From Gemmatimonadota bacterium (lineage in GTDB: Bacteria > Gemmatimonadota > Gemmatimonadetes > Longimicrobiales > Gaopeijiaceae): a stretch of 64,000 bases of DNA. The notes below the pieces were generated by a model, which saw only the letters and a list, made by a program, of their open reading frames with translations, did no database searches and was not told where the DNA came from. The stretch covers positions 1 through 64,000 of the forward strand of contig JAJCZZ010000090.1 of the NCBI GenBank assembly GCA_029262115.1, in the 5' to 3' direction. The translations under genes and the position numbers were made by a program. Positions 16,173 through 26,056 of the stretch are shown one piece after another (the stretch's first letter is position 1; the number at the start of each line of letters is the position of its first letter).

Positions 16173-18976
16173 CACCACAGCGAGAGAAGCGCGAAAGCGG
16201 GGCACGATCGGGTTGGCTGCGCTCCGGCCTCACTGCAGCCGTCGTCTCCTTGGCGAGGGCCGCCATGGTGGCATATCCGCGGGCATTCCGGGAGGAAGTC
16301 GGCCAAGCAGTCGTGTGCGACGTCCGCCGTCGTGCGTCCGAGTTGCCTACCCTTCGCGTACTTGCCTGGCTGCCCGCGCTGCTGTGGTCGCTCCTGCTCA
16401 ACGCCATCGGGGCATGGGCGGATGCTTTGCGCGGACGCTCTGCCCGCGGCGCAACGAGCATCGTCGGGCCCCTTCTGCCCCCGCGCGGCCAGACCTTCTC
16501 CTGGCTTGATGTGAAGCTGGGCCTTCGCATGCTGGTCAAACACCCTGTGATGTCGGTGGCCAGCGTGGTGGGCATCGCGGTGGCAGTGGCAATCGGTGCG
16601 GGTTTCATGAGCTTCGCGGTGGGCTACGTGTATCCCGACATCCCCATTCATGAGGGCGATCGGCTCGTCGGACTCGAGAATTGGGACGTTGAGCGGAACA
16701 ACGAGGAGCGTAGGTCGCTGTACGACTTCGTGCTGTGGCGCGAGGAGATGACGACGGTCCTCGACCTGACGGCCTTCCGTCCCTCCGGTCGGAACCTGAT
16801 CGGCGAAGACGGTAGCGTCGAGGCCCTCCCCTTGATGGAGATGACCGCGTCCGGGTTCGACCTTGCCAGGGTCCCTCCCATGATGGGGCGTCGCCTGACA
16901 GCGGCTGACGAGGCGCCCGCCGCGCCGCCCGTCCTTGTCGTCGGCTACGACGCCTGGCAGAGCCGGTTCGCGGGAGACCCGGACGTGGTCGGAAGAGACG
17001 TCCGCTTGGGCAATCGGAGCCACTCCATCGTTGGCGTCATGCCCCCGGGCTTTTCCTTTCCGATCTCGCACCAATACTGGATTCCGCTCGTGTTCGACCC
17101 AGGTGCGCTCAAGCGCGGCGAAGGCCCCTGGGTCTTCATCTCGGGACGCCTTGCCCCAGCTGTCTCACAGAAAGAGGCTCACGCTGAACTGAGCGTGATC
17201 GGGGCCCGAATGGCCGCCGAGTATCCGGATACGCACGGGACGTTCAGGGCGCAGCTCATGCCGTTCACCTACCCGATCATGGACGTGAATCAGCAGGGAG
17301 GTGATTCGTTTTTTTGGGAGTTCCTGGTAATGAGCGGCATCTTCAGCCTCCTCCTCTGGGTGGTTTGTGTCAACGTAGCGGTCCTGATGTACGCCCGGAC
17401 GGCCACGCGTCGTGGTGAACTGGCCGTGCGGACCGCGCTGGGTGCAAATCGCGGGCGCATCCTCGTGCAGCTTTTCTCTGAGGCCTTCGTGCTGTCCAGC
17501 GTCGGGGTGCTGGTCGGGCTCGGAATCGCCAGCCTCGGAATTCGCTTCGGCACGAACATCGTTCGGGGCGAGCTTCCGGGAGGCTTGCCGTTTTGGTTCG
17601 ACCCGGGACTGCAGTTGCCTGTGCTGCTGGGCGTGGCGTTCCTGACCCTGGTGGCCGCCGCCATCATCGGGGTGATCCCCGGCATTCACGCGACCGGCAG
17701 GGGCCTGCACGCTGAGATGGGTCGCAGCGCAGGAGCCAGCCGCACCCCCATGGGCGCAACGTGGACCGCCCTGATCGTTGTCCAGGTGGCTGTGTCCGTT
17801 GTGGCCGTGCCCCTGGCGATCACCGCCGGCTGGGAAGAGGTGCGCTGGGAGGCGACCTCCCCAGTCTTCGACGTCGATCGGTACCTCACGGCGTGGATAT
17901 CGCTGGAAACGGAGCCTCCGCTCGGAGCGGATCCCGCGGAGTACGCGGCGTCGCTTCCCGGTCGCTACGAAGGGCTGATACGCGACCTCCGCGCGGCCTT
18001 GGACGCGGAGCCGCTGGTGGAAGCGGCGACCTTCGGTCTCGATCAGATTTCCGCAGGCCCCCGCCGAACACTTCTCATGGAACGCGACACGCTCGGTGCC
18101 CCGGATCGGGTGGTTCGGGCAGTGCGCGTGGACACGCGGGGGCTAGAGACGATGTCGCTCAGCGCGAACACAGGTCGACTCCTGGAGATGGGCGACTCGG
18201 ACCCGGAAGCGCATCCCGTAGCCGTCGTCAATCGGGCCTTCGTCGACCGGTATTTCGGCCAGGGTGACCCGCTGGGGCGGAGGCTCCACGTCGTGGCCCC
18301 CGGGCGTCGAGTTGCGCCCCCGGACGGTGAGGAGCCCCCGTGGTCCGAGATCGTGGGCGTCGTGGACAACATGTACGCCAACCCCCTTGATCCGTACGTG
18401 GTTGAGCCGCGGGTGTACGTGCCCATGGGCGGTCATTTCGCCGCGCCGGTGAACCTGACGGTGCGCGTTGCGGGGAAGGATCCCGGTCTCATTGCTGGTC
18501 GCATACGCGCTATAGCTACCGGAGTCGATCCAACCGTCCGGGTCGGCGTGGAGACGTTGGCCGAGCAGAGACGAGCCAGCGGAGCCGTTGTCGGGATCGT
18601 GGCGCTCTCCGTCGGTCTCACCGTGCTGGCCGTCGTGCTGCTTTCGTCCGCCGGCATCTACGCGTTGATGTCGTTCGCGGTCACGCAGCGCCGTCGCGAG
18701 ATTGGCCTCCGGAGCGCGTTGGGCGCCCGCGGGGTGACCCTCCTCCGCACCGTGTTCCTTCGCTCCCTCCGACAGATTGGCCTCGGCCTCGGGGTGGGCC
18801 TACTCCTTCTGCTTGCCTTTAACGTCGTCTCTGACGGCGGCGTCTTCGAAGGAATTGGCACCGTGGTGGTCGTGGCCTCCATAGCGCTGATGGCCGTTGT
18901 GGCACTGATGGCCACGGTGGGTCCGGCGCTCAAAGGGCTCCGGATCGACCCCGCGGAGGCCCTCCGCACGGAGTAG
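16169..18976 (+). CDS. ADOP-type duplicated ABC permease
   Basis: 935 aa. An N-terminal section (AAMVAYPRAFREEVGQAVVCD, helical up to about 90) precedes the first FtsX/MacB half: LGLRMLVKHPVMSVASVVGI, periplasmic region, then FSLLLWVVCVNVAVLMYART with the family signature RRGELAVRTALGANRGRIL. The second half begins near residue 530 (WTALIVVQVAVSVVAVPLAI) and ends with FAVTQRRREIGLRSALGARG and IDPAEALRTE. The start is a TTG at 16169 coupled to the PadR stop; an internal ATG at 16265 is possible. No ATPase partner is adjacent. Transport substrate unknown. Confidence 0.87.
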   Translation: MTPQREKRESGARSGWLRSGLTAAVVSLARAAMVAYPRAFREEVGQAVVCDVRRRASELPTLRVLAWLPALLWSLLLNAIGAWADALRGRSARGATSIVGPLLPPRGQTFSWLDVKLGLRMLVKHPVMSVASVVGIAVAVAIGAGFMSFAVGYVYPDIPIHEGDRLVGLENWDVERNNEERRSLYDFVLWREEMTTVLDLTAFRPSGRNLIGEDGSVEALPLMEMTASGFDLARVPPMMGRRLTAADEAPAAPPVLVVGYDAWQSRFAGDPDVVGRDVRLGNRSHSIVGVMPPGFSFPISHQYWIPLVFDPGALKRGEGPWVFISGRLAPAVSQKEAHAELSVIGARMAAEYPDTHGTFRAQLMPFTYPIMDVNQQGGDSFFWEFLVMSGIFSLLLWVVCVNVAVLMYARTATRRGELAVRTALGANRGRILVQLFSEAFVLSSVGVLVGLGIASLGIRFGTNIVRGELPGGLPFWFDPGLQLPVLLGVAFLTLVAAAIIGVIPGIHATGRGLHAEMGRSAGASRTPMGATWTALIVVQVAVSVVAVPLAITAGWEEVRWEATSPVFDVDRYLTAWISLETEPPLGADPAEYAASLPGRYEGLIRDLRAALDAEPLVEAATFGLDQISAGPRRTLLMERDTLGAPDRVVRAVRVDTRGLETMSLSANTGRLLEMGDSDPEAHPVAVVNRAFVDRYFGQGDPLGRRLHVVAPGRRVAPPDGEEPPWSEIVGVVDNMYANPLDPYVVEPRVYVPMGGHFAAPVNLTVRVAGKDPGLIAGRIRAIATGVDPTVRVGVETLAEQRRASGAVVGIVALSVGLTVLAVVLLSSAGIYALMSFAVTQRRREIGLRSALGARGVTLLRTVFLRSLRQIGLGLGVGLLLLLAFNVVSDGGVFEGIGTVVVVASIALMAVVALMATVGPALKGLRIDPAEALRTE

Positions 18977-18978
18977 GG

Positions 18979-19848
18979 CTACCCCTTCTTCGGCCGCCGC
19001 TTCCGCAACACGCCCTCCTGCGCCACCGACGCGACCAGCCGTCCGTCCTGCGTGAAGAACGTGCCGCGCCCAAAGCCGCGGCCGCCTCCCGACGACGGGC
19101 TGTCGACGATGTAGAGGAGCCACTCGTCGACCCGGAACGGCTGGTGGAACCAGAGCGCGTGGTCAAGGCTGGCCACCATGATGTCGGGGTCACGGAACGT
19201 GACGCCGTGGGGGCGGAGCGCGGCGCCCAGGAGACCGAAGTCGGACGCGTAGGCGAGAATCGCCTGGTGGTCGACCGGCCCGCCCTCCACCCGGCCCAGA
19301 GCACGGATCCAGTACAGCTGGCGGGGGAGCCCGGGCTTGGGGTCAAAGGGGTCGACCGCGTCCACGGGGCGGATATCCAGCGGCCGGTCCTGGGTCAGCA
19401 GACGGCGCTGCGCGACGGGAATTTCGTCCGCATGCTCACGATAGTCGTCCAACTCGGGCCGGAACGACTCCGGCGCCGGCACGTTGGGCATCTCCATCTG
19501 GTGGGAGATGTCCTCCTCCGGGCGGTGGAACGACGCGGACATATTGAAGATCGCCGCGCCGTGCTGGATACCGGTCACGCGTCGGGTCGCATAGCTGCGT
19601 CCGTCTCGCAGGCGATCGACGAAGTAGACCACCGGAACCTCGAGATCTCCTTCCAGGATGAAGTACCCGTGCAGTGAATGTGCGGGCCAGTCTTCATCGA
19701 CGGTGCGTTGCGCGGCCACAAGCGACTGTGCCAGAGCCTGCCCTCCGTAGATCCGGCCGGTCCCGATGTCCCGGTTGTTGCCCCGGTAGATGTTGTGCTC
19801 AATCGGCTCGAGATCGAGAAGGTCGACCAGTTCACATGTTTCGGACAT
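18979..19848 (-). CDS. tesB: acyl-CoA thioesterase II (TesB-type double hotdog)
   Basis: 289 aa, the usual length for TesB. IYRGNNRDIGTGRIYGGQAL and QSLVAAQRTV open the first hotdog domain; the second has VDHQAILAYASDFGLLGAAL and SLDHALWFHQPFRVDEW, carrying the Asp of the Asp-Thr-Gln triad. It hydrolyses medium- and long-chain acyl-CoA in the cytosol. ATG 19848 has GAGG 6 bp upstream; the frame extends further upstream but that part is low-complexity and outside the family. It ends 2 bp from the converging permease gene. The next minus-strand gene upstream is the PLP decarboxylase, 73 bp away. Confidence 0.92.
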   Translation of the reverse strand: MSETCELVDLLDLEPIEHNIYRGNNRDIGTGRIYGGQALAQSLVAAQRTVDEDWPAHSLHGYFILEGDLEVPVVYFVDRLRDGRSYATRRVTGIQHGAAIFNMSASFHRPEEDISHQMEMPNVPAPESFRPELDDYREHADEIPVAQRRLLTQDRPLDIRPVDAVDPFDPKPGLPRQLYWIRALGRVEGGPVDHQAILAYASDFGLLGAALRPHGVTFRDPDIMVASLDHALWFHQPFRVDEWLLYIVDSPSSGGGRGFGRGTFFTQDGRLVASVAQEGVLRKRRPKKG

Positions 19849-19921
19849 CGGGTGCCTCAGAGGGCGTGGTGAGAGGGACGGACGGGTGTTTGAACGAGCG
19901 GTGAAGTCTCGGGGGTTCTGC

Positions 19922-21904
19922 CTACCCCGCGGCCTCGCCGGGGTGCACGTTCGGTGGCACGGCCCTGCCCGGGTGCACGTCCGCCAGTGCGGCGTCGGCA
20001 GCCCGGAACAGGGCCCCGACCAAGCCGCTGGCGTGATCCGCTCCGGCGCCGGCTCCCAGGAACGGATCCATGACGGTGGAACGAAGGACGACCAACCCAT
20101 CCGAGTCGGCTGCTTTCCAGTCGTCGACCGGCACGTCCAACGCCCGGAGGAGGGGGTCGACCGCGCCGTCGTACATGGGTGTCAGGAAGCGCGTCCGGGT
20201 GATGATGTACTCGGGGTGGGCGCCCGGTGTGTTCAGGCTCATGCGGGCGTAGATGCCCTCATTCAGTGCGTTGATCTCCGCGAGCGTCCCGATCGACTCG
20301 TGGGTGACGATGTAGCAGACGATGTTGATATCGGGGCGCGGCAAGAGCACCACGCGAAAGGGCGCCGGCTCCGCGTCCTCGAGGGCCGCGTACAGAAGTC
20401 GTGCGCCCTGCACCGTACGCGCCACCAGGTGCCCGTACCCTCGCTGGTCGAGCGGCAAGACCTTGTGGCTCATCCAGACGGCGGCCGCTGCCGCCCCCGG
20501 CTTGCTCCCCTCGAAGATGTACTTCCCGAGGAAGAGATCGTCTCCGTCCTCCGTCCCGTCCGCGGGCGTGAGGTACGGGGGGTCGATCGACACCAGCGCG
20601 CGGGCGCGCTTGTCCTTCAGGAGGAAGGCTCCGGCCGGGTAGGGGATATACCCGAGCTTGTGCGGATCGACCGTGATCGAATCGGCTTGCGCCTGTGCTT
20701 CCATCGAGCGCATCCACGCGTCGCTGGGCCAGTCGAGACCGGTTTCGGCCCGCACCTCGGCACCCGTGCGACGGCGGGCGCCTTCAGCGGCCCAGGTGAC
20801 GGCGGTGGCGTAGCCGCCGTACGCCGCATCGGAATGGAGATGGAACGCCATGCCGAGCTCGGCCTCCGCCCTCCGTCGCACGTCGACCACCTCGTCCAGG
20901 CGATCCACCGCGCTTTCTTCGGTCGTGCCGTTGACGGTCACGCAGGCGAGGATCGGGGTCTTCCGTTCGTGCAGCGACGAGATGGTGTCCCACAGCGCCC
21001 CCGAGTCGATCCGGAAGTGATCGTCCACGGGCACGTACACGAGCTGGTTCGAGCCGATGCCGAGCGCACGGACGATCTTCTCCCACGAGTAGTGGGCGGT
21101 GGCCGAGACGATCACCACGCCGGCGGGGAGCGGGTCCGTAAACTTGGCGGCCACCCGGCGGTGATACTCCTGATAGCCCTGCGACTGGAGCGAATGCTCG
21201 GCCAGCGCGCGGCGGACGTCCGCAGGTTCGGCGGCGGCCCACAGCCGATCGCGGAGGTCGAGCACCGCGGTGTTCGTGATGTTCAGGAGCTCACAGAGTT
21301 CAAGGCTCCGGAGCGGCGCGGTGCCGCCGCCCGGACACTCCACGTCGAGGGACACGCCGAGGCTTCCGGCCGCGCCGTACGCTGCGAGGGGAAAGTAGAG
21401 CAGGTTCCGGGCGACCCAGATCGACTGCAGGTTGGCCACGGTGCCGCCACTGGTCAGGTGCCCCCAACTGGTATCGCCTTGGTACCCCATCATCTCGGCC
21501 AACTGACGGGCCACGGCGAGCTCGATCCGCGTCGTGACTGGGGACCCCTCGATCGCTACGTTGTTTGGATTGAACAGCATGGCCGCAAAGTAGCCGACCT
21601 GGCTGGCAATGGTCTGCTCGTAGGTCATGTGACCCTTGTAGCGGCCGCTGAAGAAGGGCACTCCCTGCTTCAGCTCCGCGAGGAGGCCGAGAAGCTCCTG
21701 GGTCAGCGTTGCGACGGCCGCGTCGTACCCGTCGGACCGCTTCTCCGCTTCCGAGATCGTGAAGCCGTCCTCGGGGTGATAGTTCCGGCGCCAGAACACG
21801 TGATCCCGCAGGGCTTCGGTGACCATCCGCTCGAGCAGTCCCGCGTTTTCAGCGTGCGGGCCGAGGAACCATGCCCGCATGGCGGCATCGAGGTCTTGGT
21901 TCAA
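19922..21904 (-). CDS. pyridoxal-phosphate-dependent group II decarboxylase
   Basis: 660 aa. The PLP lysine is Lys416 in TVDPHKLGYIP; upstream are SGGTVANLQSIWVARN, the ring-stacking His in SATAHYSWEK, and the cofactor-binding Asp in LHSDAAYGGY. This is the glutamate/tyrosine/aromatic amino-acid decarboxylase fold, about 150 aa longer than a typical GadB because of the extended N-terminus and C-terminus. It releases CO2 from an amino acid to make an amine; the substrate is not predictable from these motifs. Its start overlaps the zinc-ribbon gene stop by 4 bp (21901-21904), so the two are probably co-expressed. Confidence 0.87.
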   Translation of the reverse strand: MNQDLDAAMRAWFLGPHAENAGLLERMVTEALRDHVFWRRNYHPEDGFTISEAEKRSDGYDAAVATLTQELLGLLAELKQGVPFFSGRYKGHMTYEQTIASQVGYFAAMLFNPNNVAIEGSPVTTRIELAVARQLAEMMGYQGDTSWGHLTSGGTVANLQSIWVARNLLYFPLAAYGAAGSLGVSLDVECPGGGTAPLRSLELCELLNITNTAVLDLRDRLWAAAEPADVRRALAEHSLQSQGYQEYHRRVAAKFTDPLPAGVVIVSATAHYSWEKIVRALGIGSNQLVYVPVDDHFRIDSGALWDTISSLHERKTPILACVTVNGTTEESAVDRLDEVVDVRRRAEAELGMAFHLHSDAAYGGYATAVTWAAEGARRRTGAEVRAETGLDWPSDAWMRSMEAQAQADSITVDPHKLGYIPYPAGAFLLKDKRARALVSIDPPYLTPADGTEDGDDLFLGKYIFEGSKPGAAAAAVWMSHKVLPLDQRGYGHLVARTVQGARLLYAALEDAEPAPFRVVLLPRPDINIVCYIVTHESIGTLAEINALNEGIYARMSLNTPGAHPEYIITRTRFLTPMYDGAVDPLLRALDVPVDDWKAADSDGLVVLRSTVMDPFLGAGAGADHASGLVGALFRAADAALADVHPGRAVPPNVHPGEAAG

Positions 21905-22104
21905 CGGCCTCCCTCGGACACGTCGCGGGGGGCGTGAGGCGGCTCTCCCTTCGGACCGCCCCCCTTCAGGAATCCGGTGCCGGCCGACATGAGGCGCTCA
22001 GCGATCTCACCGCATATGGGACACGGCCGGGAGGGATCGTCGGACATCTTCTGGAACAGCTCGAACTGGTGCCCTTCCGGGCAGCGGTAGTCGTACGTCG
22101 GCAT
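21901..22104 (-). CDS. FmdB-type zinc-ribbon protein
   Basis: 67 aa. TYDYRCPEGHQFELFQKMSD, then CPICGEIAERLMSAGTGF, fits the FmdB/CxxC_CxxC_SSSS family, although the first metal pair is C-x3-H in place of C-x2-C. Family members are small proteins of unclear regulatory role. It is coupled to the decarboxylase. The 145 bp beyond its start (22105-22249) contain no recognisable site. Confidence 0.8.
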   Translation of the reverse strand: MPTYDYRCPEGHQFELFQKMSDDPSRPCPICGEIAERLMSAGTGFLKGGGPKGEPPHAPRDVSEGGR

Positions 22105-22249
22105 GGCAATGAGTCGGGTTCGAGGCGAGCGACCGCGAGCACGCGACCGCCGAAGCGAGGCCGGCCTCGAAAGCTACCCACACCCGCACGGGCGGCAACG
22201 GCCTCGTGCCCCGCAGGCGACGTCCCTCAACTGAGCGGTGCCCCCCGTC

Positions 22250-23005
22250 TCAGCTCAGCCGAGCTCCCGACTCCGGGACCGGGAGAAGCGGCTGGGGTGA
22301 TCCGTTCTCCGGAAGGAACGGCACCCAGTTCCGTGCGGCCGCGCTCGCCGCCTCGTCCGTCGTGTCCACCCGAAGCGCGATGTAGCGCCGATTCACGATT
22401 ACGGTTGGAAGCGGAAAGACTCCGTGGGGCGTCAACTGCTCCGGCGACCGTACCGCCACGAAGCGGTCATCCTCCTGGCGGGCCGCCGGTACCTCGTGGG
22501 AGCTGCCGAGCAGGAGGTGCCCATCTGCCGTCCGGTAGTAGTAGTCGCGGAGCGGTTGAGCCGCCTCTCTCAGGTCGTGGACGGCCGTGGGGTTCTGCAT
22601 TCGGAAGTCGAACGCCACCTCGATCCGGGCTGGCTCCAGGCTCACCGGCTTCAATTCGCGTCCTGCGCGAAGGCCTCGGAGGAACGCCGGGACCTTCTGC
22701 TCGTGGTGCGGCAGGAGCGCGGGGAGCGTTCCCACTTCGTCGGTCGCGCGCGGGGCGGGCAGTTCCGAGAGGTAGGACGCCAGCGACTCGCGGGCATACG
22801 GGATGCCCGGGAGCTCCAGCCGCTGGAAGCGCAGGGCGGCGAGAACGACCACGTGGCAACCGGTCAGGCGCAGGCCGACCAGCTCCCAGAAGTGACCCTC
22901 TTCTTCTCCTCCGAGATAGACCGCTTCCGGTTCGGGAGTGACCAGATGGCCGTAGCGCACGCGGTCGAGGTGCGCGCGCACGTGGTCGAAGTGGTGTCGG
23001 GACAT
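22250..23005 (-). CDS. conserved-looking protein of unknown function
   Basis: 251 aa from ATG 23005; a GTG at 23041 is possible, and neither has a strong ribosome site. Not recognised. No signal peptide or TM segment. The middle is rich in short helices and strands (LTGCHVVVLAALRFQRLELP and IEVAFDFRMQNPTAVHDL), and the end reads VIVNRRYIALRVDTTDEAA. Composition and third-base bias look like a real gene. It stands between the zinc-ribbon gene and the 2-hydroxyacid dehydrogenase on the same strand but 96 bp from the latter. Confidence 0.6.
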   Translation of the reverse strand: MSRHHFDHVRAHLDRVRYGHLVTPEPEAVYLGGEEEGHFWELVGLRLTGCHVVVLAALRFQRLELPGIPYARESLASYLSELPAPRATDEVGTLPALLPHHEQKVPAFLRGLRAGRELKPVSLEPARIEVAFDFRMQNPTAVHDLREAAQPLRDYYYRTADGHLLLGSSHEVPAARQEDDRFVAVRSPEQLTPHGVFPLPTVIVNRRYIALRVDTTDEAASAAARNWVPFLPENGSPQPLLPVPESGARLS

Positions 23006-23101
23006 CGGTGGTCCGGCTTGGCCCAGGGGGGGGACCTCCACACTAGAGGTGCCACCGCCTCCGGGGAAGTCGCGCCCAGATCCAGGCGACGGGTCGCCGA
23101 A

Positions 23102-24151
23102 TCAGTACAACTGCTCCGTATCCAGCACGTTCAGGAGCTCCCGGCCGTCCTGCCAACGCTTCAGGTTCTCGCAGAACAGGTGCACGATCCGTGCGTTCTC
23201 GCCGTCGCTGGTGCTGGCCGAATGGGGGCACACGAGGACGTTCGGCATGTCCCACAGGGGGCTCTCCGCGGGAAGCGGCTCCTCGGCGAACACGTCGAGG
23301 TATGCCCCGCCCACATGGCCCGACTGGAGGGCGTCGATGAGGGCCGCCTCGTCGATGAGCGCCCCCCGGCCGATGTTGATGACGACGCTGCCGGGCGGAA
23401 GCGCCGTGAACTCGGGCGCTCCGATCATGGACTCGGTCGCGTCCGTGTGGGGCGCCGCCAGCACCAGGAAGTCGGCTTGCGGGAGGACGGTGTGCAGTGC
23501 TTCCGAGCCCATCAACTGGTCGGCGTACGCGCTCGCCGGCTCGACCCCTTCGACCGTGCGTTTCACACCGATGACCCGGAGCCCGAACACCTGGCTGAAG
23601 CGACCGACCTCACGCCCGATCGACCCGTGGCCGACGACCACCACGGTCCGCCCGTTGAGTTCGGTTCCCGCGAAGCGCTCCCAGTGGTGGGCGCGCTGCT
23701 GCGCTACGGTGTGGAGGAGCCGGCGGGAGTGGGCGAGCATGGACATGATGGCGAATTCGGCCAGGGGGCGCGCATGCACGCCGCTCGCCGTCGTGAAGAC
23801 CGCGTCGGGCATCCGGGTGTCGTACCCGAGCCTGCGCACGAACGGGCCGATGCCCGCTGAGGTCGCCTGGACCCACCGGACGTTAGGCGCCAGATCGGGC
23901 AGGTCCTGGCGATGGGTGATGTCGAAGTCGAAGAGGATCGTGGCCTCCGCCAGGAGGGCTCGCCATCGTGCCTCGTCGTCTTCGGACCGTTCGCATTCCT
24001 GCCCCGTATGATCGGCCGCGTATCGTGGAGGGCGGAGCAGGTCGGGCTCGTAGACCACGCGGATCTCTCCGGCACATTCTCTTATGTGCTCGACGAGTTC
24101 CGGCTCGATCCAGCTCGCGATCAACAGTGTGTCGGCGGCAGGTGCCGTCAT
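23102..24151 (-). CDS. D-isomer 2-hydroxyacid dehydrogenase, NAD-dependent
   Basis: 349 aa from ATG 24151. The nucleotide-binding loop is VVVVGHGSIGREVGRF; the catalytic Arg lies in VINIGRGALIDE, the Glu in DVFAEEPLPAESPLW, and the His in VLVCPHSASTSD. This is a full glycerate/phosphoglycerate-dehydrogenase-type fold, reducing 2-keto acids or oxidising D-2-hydroxyacids. Earlier in-frame starts (to 24298) would add an Arg/Pro-rich stretch without homology. There is no obvious ribosome site, so the start is approximate. Divergent from the DUF885 gene. Confidence 0.88.
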   Translation of the reverse strand: MTAPAADTLLIASWIEPELVEHIRECAGEIRVVYEPDLLRPPRYAADHTGQECERSEDDEARWRALLAEATILFDFDITHRQDLPDLAPNVRWVQATSAGIGPFVRRLGYDTRMPDAVFTTASGVHARPLAEFAIMSMLAHSRRLLHTVAQQRAHHWERFAGTELNGRTVVVVGHGSIGREVGRFSQVFGLRVIGVKRTVEGVEPASAYADQLMGSEALHTVLPQADFLVLAAPHTDATESMIGAPEFTALPPGSVVINIGRGALIDEAALIDALQSGHVGGAYLDVFAEEPLPAESPLWDMPNVLVCPHSASTSDGENARIVHLFCENLKRWQDGRELLNVLDTEQLY

Positions 24152-24331
24152 CAGGAAAGCAGGAGTGCGGGTGGGCGTCGACCTCGGCCTCGGGATGGGC
24201 CGACGGTACGGTGGCGAGGCGGCGGCTGCTCTGCAATGGGTCACGACCGCCTGGCAACGGCCGCCCGGTGGACCCGCGCCTTGGCGACCGCTACCCATTC
24301 AGCCTCCCCCCAGAAGACCAAGAATGCGTCG

Positions 24332-26056
24332 ATGAACGATACGAGTCCTCCGAGCCCATCCGCCGCGTCCCGGTGGCTGGATGGCTTCTTTCAGTCCTAC
24401 TACCGGCATCGCCCGGTGAACGCCTCCTTCATCGGCGTCCACGAGCACGACCACGTTCTACCGGACTTCTCGGACTCCGGCGTGGCCGACGCGCTGTCGG
24501 ATATCGACGACCTGCTCGCCAGTGCACCGCAGACGACCGACCCGCCGCCGCCCGGCACCGCTCGTGAGCCGGGCGCGGTGGCCGAAGCGCTGGACGTCCG
24601 CCTCGCCTGTGGATTTCTTCGGACCCAGGACTGGGAGTTCTCGACCGGATATCAGCATCGGGGGAATCCCTCCCTGTACACCGGGCAGGGTGTCTTCAGT
24701 GTGATGTCGCTGTTCCTTGGGCATGGGGGCTCGGATCAGCACCGTCTGGAGGCGGCCGCCGCCCGGATGGAGGCCATTCCGTCGCTGCTGAGGCAGGGCC
24801 GTAGACAGGTTCGGGACGCACCCCCGGAGTGGACCGGACGCGCCATCCGTGAGTGCCGGGGCGCTCTGGCGTTCTTGCGGGACGGTGTCGACTATCTGGA
24901 CGACGAGATCCCCGGGGCGGCCGAGGAACTCCGCTTTGCCGCCGATAGCGCCGCCCGTGCGTACTCGGAGCACATGAGTTGGCTCGAAACGGATCTGCTC
25001 CACTCACCGTGTTCTGACTGGGCGGCGGGTGAGAAAGCGCTCCGCCTCCACCTCACCGATGCCCACTTCCTGGCCGAGTCGGCCGACGACATGGTGGCTT
25101 ATGCGGAGAGCGAGATGGAGGCGGGCCGGTCGTGGCTGGCGGAGCACGCCCGCGACTTCGATGCGGCCGAGCCGGCCGACGCGCTCGCGGGCCTCGCGGA
25201 ACTCCATCCGAACATTGAAGACTACCTCCCGTCCTATCAACGGCGATGGGACGAGGTGCGGGGACTGGCGGACCGGGAGGGGCTGGTCACGTGGCCGACC
25301 TCTCCCATCCGGTACAAGCCACGACCACGGTGGGCTCGTGCGGCCGCACCCCACCTCTACTTCCTGTTCTACCGCTCCCCGGCGGCGTTCAATCGACCGC
25401 CGGTTCACGACTATCTGGTGACGCCGATCGATGAGACAGTGTCGCAAGAGGAGCAGGAGGAGTTGCTTCGTGCGCACAACGACGCGGTCATCAAGCTGAA
25501 CCACGTCGTGCACCACGGCGGAATCGGCCACCACGTCCAGAACTGGCATGCGTTCCGGGCGGCCTCACGCATCGGTCGGATGGCGGCAGTGGACTGCTCG
25601 GCGCGGATCGCCATGTCGAGCGGGGGCACGATGGCGGAGGGGTGGGCATGCTACGCGACGGACCTCGTCGACGAGTTCGGCGGACTGACGCCGCTCGAGT
25701 CGTACGCCGAAAAGAGCGGACGGGTGCGGATGTGCGCACGAGCGATCGTCGATCTCCAACTTCACCGTCGCCGGATGGATATCGACGGGGCCACGGAGTT
25801 TTATCGAAAGAACACGGGGATGCCGGAGTCGTCAGCCCGATCCGAGGCGGTCAAGAACAGCATGTTTCCCGGCGGGGCGGTCATGTATCTGATGGGCACG
25901 GACGGGATCCACGCGCTGCGCCGGGACGTATCCGCCGCGCTCGGCTCCGACTTCGACCTGCGAGCCTTCCACGACACGTTCTTGTCCTACGGATCGGTTC
26001 CGGTGTCCCTCATTGCCGAAGACATGAAGCGAGAGCTGCAGACCCATGCCCACTGA
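24332..26056 (+). CDS. DUF885-family protein with altered HExxxGH motif
   Basis: 574 aa. The fold has the DUF885 features: SRWLDGFFQSYYRHRPVNAS at the N-terminus, a helical body, and EGWACY near residue 436. Where most members have HE-x3-GHH, this one has HHGGIGHH at 394-401, so the Glu that activates water is His. It may be a non-catalytic paralogue or a family variant. No signal peptide, so it is cytosolic. It overlaps the next gene by 11 bp; together with the downstream Dpp importer this suggests work on imported peptides. The ribosome site is weak. Confidence 0.75.
   Translation: MNDTSPPSPSAASRWLDGFFQSYYRHRPVNASFIGVHEHDHVLPDFSDSGVADALSDIDDLLASAPQTTDPPPPGTAREPGAVAEALDVRLACGFLRTQDWEFSTGYQHRGNPSLYTGQGVFSVMSLFLGHGGSDQHRLEAAAARMEAIPSLLRQGRRQVRDAPPEWTGRAIRECRGALAFLRDGVDYLDDEIPGAAEELRFAADSAARAYSEHMSWLETDLLHSPCSDWAAGEKALRLHLTDAHFLAESADDMVAYAESEMEAGRSWLAEHARDFDAAEPADALAGLAELHPNIEDYLPSYQRRWDEVRGLADREGLVTWPTSPIRYKPRPRWARAAAPHLYFLFYRSPAAFNRPPVHDYLVTPIDETVSQEEQEELLRAHNDAVIKLNHVVHHGGIGHHVQNWHAFRAASRIGRMAAVDCSARIAMSSGGTMAEGWACYATDLVDEFGGLTPLESYAEKSGRVRMCARAIVDLQLHRRRMDIDGATEFYRKNTGMPESSARSEAVKNSMFPGGAVMYLMGTDGIHALRRDVSAALGSDFDLRAFHDTFLSYGSVPVSLIAEDMKRELQTHAH

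Noticed and set aside
19790-21937. 715-codon plus-strand open frame
   Set aside because: Complement of the PLP decarboxylase and part of the thioesterase; open only because of GC-rich codon bias. The minus strand has complete PLP motifs.
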